Under the pieces are notes generated by a model, which was given only the letters and a program-made list of their open reading frames with translations, was not told the origin of the DNA and searched no databases. From the NCBI GenBank assembly GCA_964247055.1, contig OZ176050.1, positions 3,348,001-3,412,000 of the forward strand: a DNA stretch of 64,000 nucleotides, read 5' to 3'. The position numbers and the translations under genes were made by a program. Source of the DNA: Paragordius varius. Its lineage: Eukaryota > Nematomorpha. Positions 57,730 through 64,000 of this stretch are shown here, piece by piece (position 1 is the first letter of the stretch; every line of letters begins with the position of its first letter).

Positions 57730-58049
57730 TTTAAATGTTATGTGCGAGATAATTCCTAACTAAACGGACCGCAGGCCGCATACGGTCCTTCAAAAAAAAT
57801 TTATGGCCTTCGAAAATTTGGAAAAAACATTTAAACAAACATTTAATAAAAATGATTCTCAATCATGAGTTGGATATAGCCCAAAAAAAACAAGAAATAT
57901 TTTAAAGTGAATTTAGAATGTTTAAGGATGAGTTCAAAATCGAGGGTAATTTTGCAATGATTAAAGAATTTTAGATGTAATAAGGCTTAAATGGTATATA
58001 TGCGTAGCAATAAAATAAAATCATCTTATTTTATTAGTCAAAATAAGCG

Positions 58050-58051
<2 letters not shown>

Positions 58052-58092
<41 letters not shown>
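58052..58092. repeat. (TA)n microsatellite
   Basis: Pure TA tract; the equivalent position in copy C (about 49852-49874) is shorter and interrupted. Confidence 0.85.
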
Positions 58093-58094
<2 letters not shown>

Positions 58095-58167
58095 AAAAAA
58101 TAAATAAAACCCATAATCACTAAATGTTACGCTAGTTTTAATACAGTAACTCTAAAATATTTATCTG

Positions 58168-60410
58168 GGTTTTTGTTGTTGTTGTTGTTGCTAAAGTCGA
58201 TTCCGACTAACTGCAACATTGAAAATACAACTTCTCCATTCATTGCGAATACAAGATCTGGCATTTAGTTCGGATAATTTTTGGTTGGTTTCTTTGAGCA
58301 TGTTATCCCTCCAACCAGTTATTCTTCCTCTTTTACGAGCACCACTCACTTTTCCCAGCATCCGTGACTTTTCAGGTGAGTTAGATCTTATTATGCGGCA
58401 AAGGATAGTTTTTGCCGTATAGGCTGCCCAGTAGTGACATTTCCGAATTTATTTAAAATAGTGGTGTTAGTTTTGTCTGTCCATTTTATTTGGAGAAATT
58501 TCCTTTAAATATATAATCCGAAATTTATTATTCGTTCGTCATATTTTTTCAGCGTCTAGCTTCCCCCTCCACCCCCTATAGGAGGGGAAAACTGTTGCCT
58601 TGATGAATCTAATTTTTGGCCTTTACTTTGATGTCATGCGACGTCCAATCTTGTTGTATTTGAATGAACTCATTTTGCAATGGCAATTCTTCGTTTTATT
58701 TCTGGAATAGAATTGTTGTCATTGTTTATAATGATGCCCAAATACGTGTAACTGTTTAACGTTTCACTCTAATTACCATTGAGGATTTTTGAGTTGGTTG
58801 TTTGAGCCGGGTGTATTTGTATTACTTTTGTTTATTTAAAGTTGATTTATCGCATTTAGCTGATAGCGCTCAACAACCAGTGCCCAAAGTCCTAAAAATA
58901 ACACAAGTTTGGCTAAATACCTTCTTTAACACGAATTATTAATTTAGGCTGGCTTTCGAAAAGAAAGAGGATGCCGAAAGATATGCAATATGAGGTGGAT
59001 ACTAGAAAAACATATCGAATTCAACAAAGAACTGCACATGTGCTTTGGCGATTTTTCCAAAGCATTTAATTCCATCTAACACAATAAATTACGAACACTA
59101 AAAGAACTTGGAGTATCAACCCATCTAATCAACGTCATATTCTCAATTTACTTAAATTCCACGGCTGTAAGTCTACACCTCACGGTATAACTGATTCATC
59201 TAAGGTGAAAGTCGGCTTACGCTAAGGATGCATTTTATCCCCTTTAACGCATATCTCGAATGCATACTATAAAACATGCCAGCTTATGGCAACGTATGAG
59301 GAATACTCACATCCGTTCATTACGCAGATGACACAGCTATTTTCACGGACAGTGTAGACACATTATCGCAAGTTCTGCAATTGCGATAGTTGTCGCCCTG
59401 TTCTGGATTACCTTTTTGTAAAATAGGAATCATAATTTATTTACATCAATCATCAGGAATCGTTTCAATATCAAATATATGATTTTGGAATAATTCGGTG
59501 AGCATATCGACCGGAATATATTTGATTAATTCAGTAGGGATGTCTCTGTCTCCCTCTGATATGCCGATATTAGAGTGTTTTATAACATATTCAACTTCTT
59601 CTTTCAATATAGGTGGGTCTTTTGAGTAGGTTCGTTGATATTCTTAGGGTTATTTACTTCGTATAGTTTACTTATTAAACCAAAGTTTGCGGATTTCGTG
59701 TTTTTCAGTGACGATTGAGTTGTTTCGTTATGATAGGTCCCTTGTAGGAAGTTTATTGGTGTGAAATAATATTATTTGTATGGGCAAAAAGATTTCGGTT
59801 ATTTTTGGCGTCTGTTTCCAATTTTTTACACAGTTGGTCATAATTATTTTTGTCCTCTCTTGCACTTTTGAAATTCACTCTTTAGTTGTTCGTATTCATC
59901 CCATTTGCATAAGTTTTTGGAACGTCTACATTTTTCTGCGATCTCAAGACTTTTTGCTGACAATTTTATTTTTTTTAGTATGTTTGAGAGGCTGTATAAA
60001 TTCGCCGGCTCTCTGCAATGTGTGTATCGCGTACCAAAAGGAATTTAGATAGTCAGAGTTTCGGAATTATGATCAACACAATCGAAACGATTTGATAAAG
60101 CGGCGCTAAACTTGTCGTCGATTGTGTCATAATCTAATTTTGTTCTGATGAGTCTGGATATTTTGGGAAGTTGTAATTTAATATAGAGTTTGGCAATCAA
60201 TAGGTTGTAATCGCTGTAGCAATCCGATCCCGGCAGGCATTTAACATTATGAAATGAACTTTTATATTTAACCATCCCTAATAGGAAGTCAATATGGTAA
60301 CGGTATCTTTAACACGGGGAACGCCATGTTTTTAAACGTCGTTTAGGTTGTTTAAAAAGGTGCTTGAGACGAAGAAACTGGTTAGGACAGTATTCGATCT
60401 ATCTCCTCGA
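58168..60410 (-). mobile_element. RTE-clade LINE with an inverted central segment
   Basis: On the minus strand the 5' part (60410-59384) gives the endonuclease end (YKSSFHNVKCLPGSDCYSDY then NLLIAKLYIKLQLPK) and the start of the reverse transcriptase (EEVEYVIKHSNIGISEGDRD, IPILQKGNPEQGDNYRNC). The middle (about 58947-59383) is on the plus strand: AGFRKERGCRKICNMRWILE, FGDFSKAFNSI, and YADDTAIFTDSVDTLSQVLQ in a shifted frame. The 3' part (58890-58192) is again minus: KVIQIHPAQTTNSKILNGN, NSYTYLGIIINNDNNSIPEI. A (CAA)n tail ends it at 58170-58191. Stops and frameshifts are many. It was inserted into copy D only; no clear target duplication. Confidence 0.85.
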
Positions 60411-60720
60411 CACCATTATGCTTTGATGCTAAACCCTTATAATTTATATATCACTTAAAGAAACGAACTATAAGAAAGTTTATGCAATGTCAACATTACT
60501 TAAATAAATATTTGTTACTTATATATATTTATTTAAAATACATGCTAATTGTCGTTTCATCTGTTTAAAACTTTTTTTTACAAAAATTTGCCCTTGAAAT
60601 ACTGGATTCAACTTGAATATTATCGATAATTTATTTGTCAACTTCATAATAACATATAAAATAAAATTAGGGATGCCCCATAATTTATTAGTTTTTACTT
60701 TATTTTAATTTTAAATAAAA

Positions 60721-62499
60721 ATGTACGTTCTATTTGTCGGATTACTATGTACATTGGTCCGTTGTATCTTTAATCAAGGTGAGATTTTACGCTATATTCT
60801 TACTTTTTTAATTATTTATAATATCAATTAAAAATGATATCAAGGAACAGTTGGTATCATACATATATTTATAACCTATCAAATTTACGCAAACCGAATG
60901 TCAAACATAGATCAAAACCTTCATAAAGATGACTTTTTCATTGGTTTTTTCTTTACTAAAAATCAAAACCCAAAAAACAAATACTTTGATTTATTTTTTT
61001 TGATTTATGTTTATGTAAAATTACATCAGTGATATATTAATCTAAATATCGTGGCTTTATCAAAAAGGATAGGTCATTTTAAATCTAATAACTCTTATTA
61101 TTATGTGTGCGCAGATATTTTTTGTATTTGACTCAGCATTTTAGATGTTAACGACAGTAGTAAAATATTAGAAAAAAATAACAGCTGAAGCTTAAATAAA
61201 AAAAGACCATTAGTTATCAAATTTAACATCGGTTTAGGTTGCGATCGGAGGATTATTAGAAATTTAAAGAAATATCAAGATTTTAAAAAGTATGGCTGTC
61301 TTTAAAAAAATATTCCTTTAGTATTTATGTCTGTATTAATGAATCGTAACATAAAAATTTTCAAAATCTCCAAATCAATAAATGCGAAGGCGCAGTCTAA
61401 ATGTAATTCCTAACTAAGTTCAATTTTTTTGAACGTATAAATATCATTCAGTTTCTATATATTTATAGAAGTTGCGACTACAACTGCACCACCACCACCT
61501 AATCCAATCCAAATTATATCTGATTATTTGGAAAAAACGTAAGTCGTTTTCATAAATACTATTTATTTCATAAATTATCATTCAATAAACTAATATTCTA
61601 TATATTACACATATAGACGTTATTCTTCTCGAAGAGTAGCCATTGTTAATGTAAGTTTTAAAAGTTTTAATTTTAATATGTTATTAACTGATAATTTACA
61701 CACTTATAAATTTTTTGCATTTAAAACGGAGATATACTAAAAAGGTAAAATGTTAGCGATATGTCAATCAACACAAACCTCTATTTGATTTGATGTAATC
61801 GCGTGGCGCACATTTCTGGCGCCCGGTGCATGAATTCGTGATGGCGCCCCCTACTTCTCCATGCGACTCCTTGCATTTTGAAAAAATAATCATAATTCAA
61901 ACAGTAGTCAGGATTGCTCATAAATGGGTGATTTTTGTTTAAAATAACCTTTTTGAAATAAAATTAAAAAATTTAATAATCATGCGCCCTTTCAACTATG
62001 GCGCCTGGTGCATTAACCCCCTTCGCCCCTCTAACCAGGCCACTGAGGTAATTATATGAGTGATATGTAATTTAAATCACTTAGTTTTTAAATCAAACGT
62101 ATGAGTCATATTGCATTTTGGACAAATAAAAAATAGATTATCATTTTGAAAGCCTATTTTATTACTATCCAAATTATATCATCTGTTTTTTACAACTAAT
62201 TGTATGGACAAATGAGTTTGTTTTATATACAATTTAATGTTTTTGAAAATCTGTTATAACCAAGTTATTAAAAATAGGTTGAATTAGGAAAAACATGGCG
62301 AGTTTTTCCCCTGAATGAATCATATCCAATGTGTTTTATGAGATACCGAGAAAATGGTGAGGATTGTTTTGAAATGAAAAGCCATTCTTTCAGTTTTTAT
62401 GCGGATGCTATTAGAAAGGTACAAATATTACACATAAAAAATTATTATAAATATAATATATCGCTTTTTTATATGATAAAAATAAACAAACAAATTAGG

Positions 62500-62537
<38 letters not shown>

Positions 62538-64000
62538 TTCCTGACCTTTTGGGGTAGATATCCTAAAGAGATTTAAAATTTGAATATAAAAATATAAGGC
62601 ATTAAGCCGAATTAAAAATATGATTTCTTTGTAGGTGCATAATGCAAAAAAATTTTTAAAAGACGAAGTTGTAAATCTTATCTCAAACTTTTCCGCCGCT
62701 TTTATAGTTATAATAAATAATTGACTCTAATAAGCTTTCTGGTTTCATTTTACCAGAAACTTATTTATTGATTTTAAAATTAGCTGTTTAGTTCGATCGT
62801 GTTTTGAAGCTGTCCCAATTTAAGACGCTAGCACTTGTAAAAACTGTAAAAAATATAAGCATTTTTATCTAATTCAGGAGAACAATGTTCGACCTAAATA
62901 ATTAATATAACTTTCAAAGCAGTTTTTTAGTTATAAGATTGAGCTTTAGAATACAAAACTACCCAAATATGTCATGGAGGACAAATTAATGAAATGAGTC
63001 ATGAGGTGTTATATAAGCTTGTTATCTCAAGAAACTAAAAAAACGTTAAGCAATATAATTAATAATTATTTAGATCCAAGCCCAAAACATTGATGGTACT
63101 GTCCTGGCTAAAGAATTTTATGAAAATTTTTATGTCGTAAAAATTCTTCACTCACAATCTGGTGGCCTAATGACTCTTGATGCTCCACAAACTACAGATA
63201 CTGCTAGCACTATAACACGCTCTTTTCGCAAATTCCTAAGTGTTGAACCTAGTAAATAATACAGTATGAGTAAATATATTGCTGGTTTTCATTGCATAAT
63301 TGCCCGATACCATATACAGCAAAGATAATTATTATTAGCTAATAGCAATAAAAATTGGAAAAATAACTTTAAGCCAATAATATTCCATTTACTATATATA
63401 TACTGGCATTATTTAATAAAACCTAGCAATATATACTTTTACTCATACTGTAAAATCACTCATATCAAAAGCTTATTCGTATTTCATATACTATCCATGT
63501 AAGTCTTTGAAACTAACTTGGATGGCAAAAAGTTTTCCAAATTTTAACTAGAAGTGATCTTACAATACAGATAGAATCAATGACAGAATTAAATGCCATG
63601 CTTTTAAATACAGTTTAGAGTCTTTTTTTTTCTTTTTTTATTAATGAGTAGGGACTTAAATTTTATGGTAAGTATCTTCAAGTGTCATGCTTTTAAAAGG
63701 CCATCATATATGCGAAGGCTACAAAAAACTATTTAGTAATATCCTTTGGCTGTGGTAAAAATTGAATTTTGCACAGATAGGCGTCTTTTTCAAAAAAAGG
63801 TTGTTTTTAATATTATGTTATTATCGGGTTATATTATTTGGGGACCTTAAATTTAGTTATATACCAAAAGAAAATAAACGACCCAAAAAAAATAAATTAA
63901 AATTCTAACAGCCTACGCGATTATTATCTTTGTTTCTTGTTTAGATCAATACTATGATATGAAAGATATTTGCGCCTTTTTGACTGAATCCGATACTTAT
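60721..64000 (+). CDS. Unrecognised secreted protein gene, paralogue 2 (six exons in window, partial)
   Basis: Exons 60721-60778, 61469-61538, 61617-61650, 62278-62418, 63074-63251 and 63945 to the edge have exactly the lengths and phases of paralogue 1. Differences noticed are few: leader MYVLFVGLLCTLVRCIFNQ, APPPPNPIQ for APPLPNPIQ, TDTAST for TDTSST, and QYYDMKD for QYYNMKD. No stop or frameshift was seen, so both copies look functional up to the edge. Upstream sequence TTAGGGATGCCCCATAAT resembles that of paralogue 1, though the LINE sits about 300 bp upstream and could affect expression. Last exons lie outside the window. Confidence 0.75.
62502..62535. repeat. (TA)n microsatellite in intron 4 of paralogue 2
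   Basis: About twice as long as the matching tract in paralogue 1 (52166-52182), next to the R element. Confidence 0.85.
62536..63009 (+). mobile_element. Repeat R copy within intron 4 of paralogue 2
   Basis: Orthologous in position to 52182-52661, with ACTTCCTGACC at left and AATGAGTCATGAGGTGT at right and small differences in the interior. Confidence 0.68.

Larger units (their letters stand above)
57730..64000 (+). repeat. Large duplication, copy D (runs off right edge)
   Basis: Partner of copy C. Upstream similarity (57730-58165) is moderate and includes a (TA)n tract at about 58052-58092; after the LINE it resumes at about 60410 (GACACCATTATGCTTTG against GACACAATTATGCTTTG in C). Gene body similarity is very high. 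Confidence 0.88.

Overview
The window reads as AT-rich nuclear DNA of an invertebrate animal, most likely an arthropod or another ecdysozoan. The grounds are spliceosomal genes with short introns, a divergent but colinear alpha-spectrin closest in layout to the fly protein, RTE-type LINEs, a BED-finger hAT transposon, Helitron ends and many palindromic MITEs. No bacterial operon, CRISPR array, rRNA or convincing tRNA was seen. The species cannot be named from the sequence.

Layout. (1) 629-9226, minus strand: the first 16 coding exons of an alpha-spectrin gene, about 930 residues, all joining in frame; the gene runs off the left edge. One intron is GC-AG, and three Ser/Thr- or charge-rich insertions interrupt the repeat array. 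(2) 9.5-12 kb: a hAT-type MITE and a cluster of TTAA-flanked MITEs. (3) 14.26-25.41 kb: a tandem duplication of a 5.5-5.7 kb unit. Each copy holds a broken genomic fragment of the alpha-spectrin 5' end (exon 1 and exon 4 relics), hAT MITEs, a 450-bp repeat, and two head-to-head members of a short basic-protein exon family (here 'MASGE family'). (4) 25.6-37.6 kb: further MASGE-family copies, including a four-unit tandem array split by a hAT transposon, and two large palindromes. (5) 27.4 and 40.0 kb: a dispersed duplication with a candidate small exon. (6) 38-42.4 kb: a Helitron with internal tandem repeats, and several foldback or MITE elements. (7) 42.6-46.0 kb: a near-complete RTE LINE inserted inside a MITE, with visible target-site duplications. 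(8) 49.5-55 kb and 57.7-64 kb: a second large duplication carrying two paralogues of an unrecognised secreted-protein gene. The first is complete (nine exons, 353 aa). The second runs off the right edge and has a rearranged RTE LINE inserted upstream of it. Weak features recall the Tectonic family.

The functional content seems to be three host genes: alpha-spectrin and the two secreted-protein paralogues. The rest is mostly layered repeats whose nesting gives a relative chronology: spectrin 5' fragment copied, then the unit tandemly duplicated, then a MITE inserted into only one copy. Small internal inversions recur (in a LINE, in a MASGE unit and in the head-to-head pairs). Splice sites and reading frames were worked out by eye; no alignment or database search was run.
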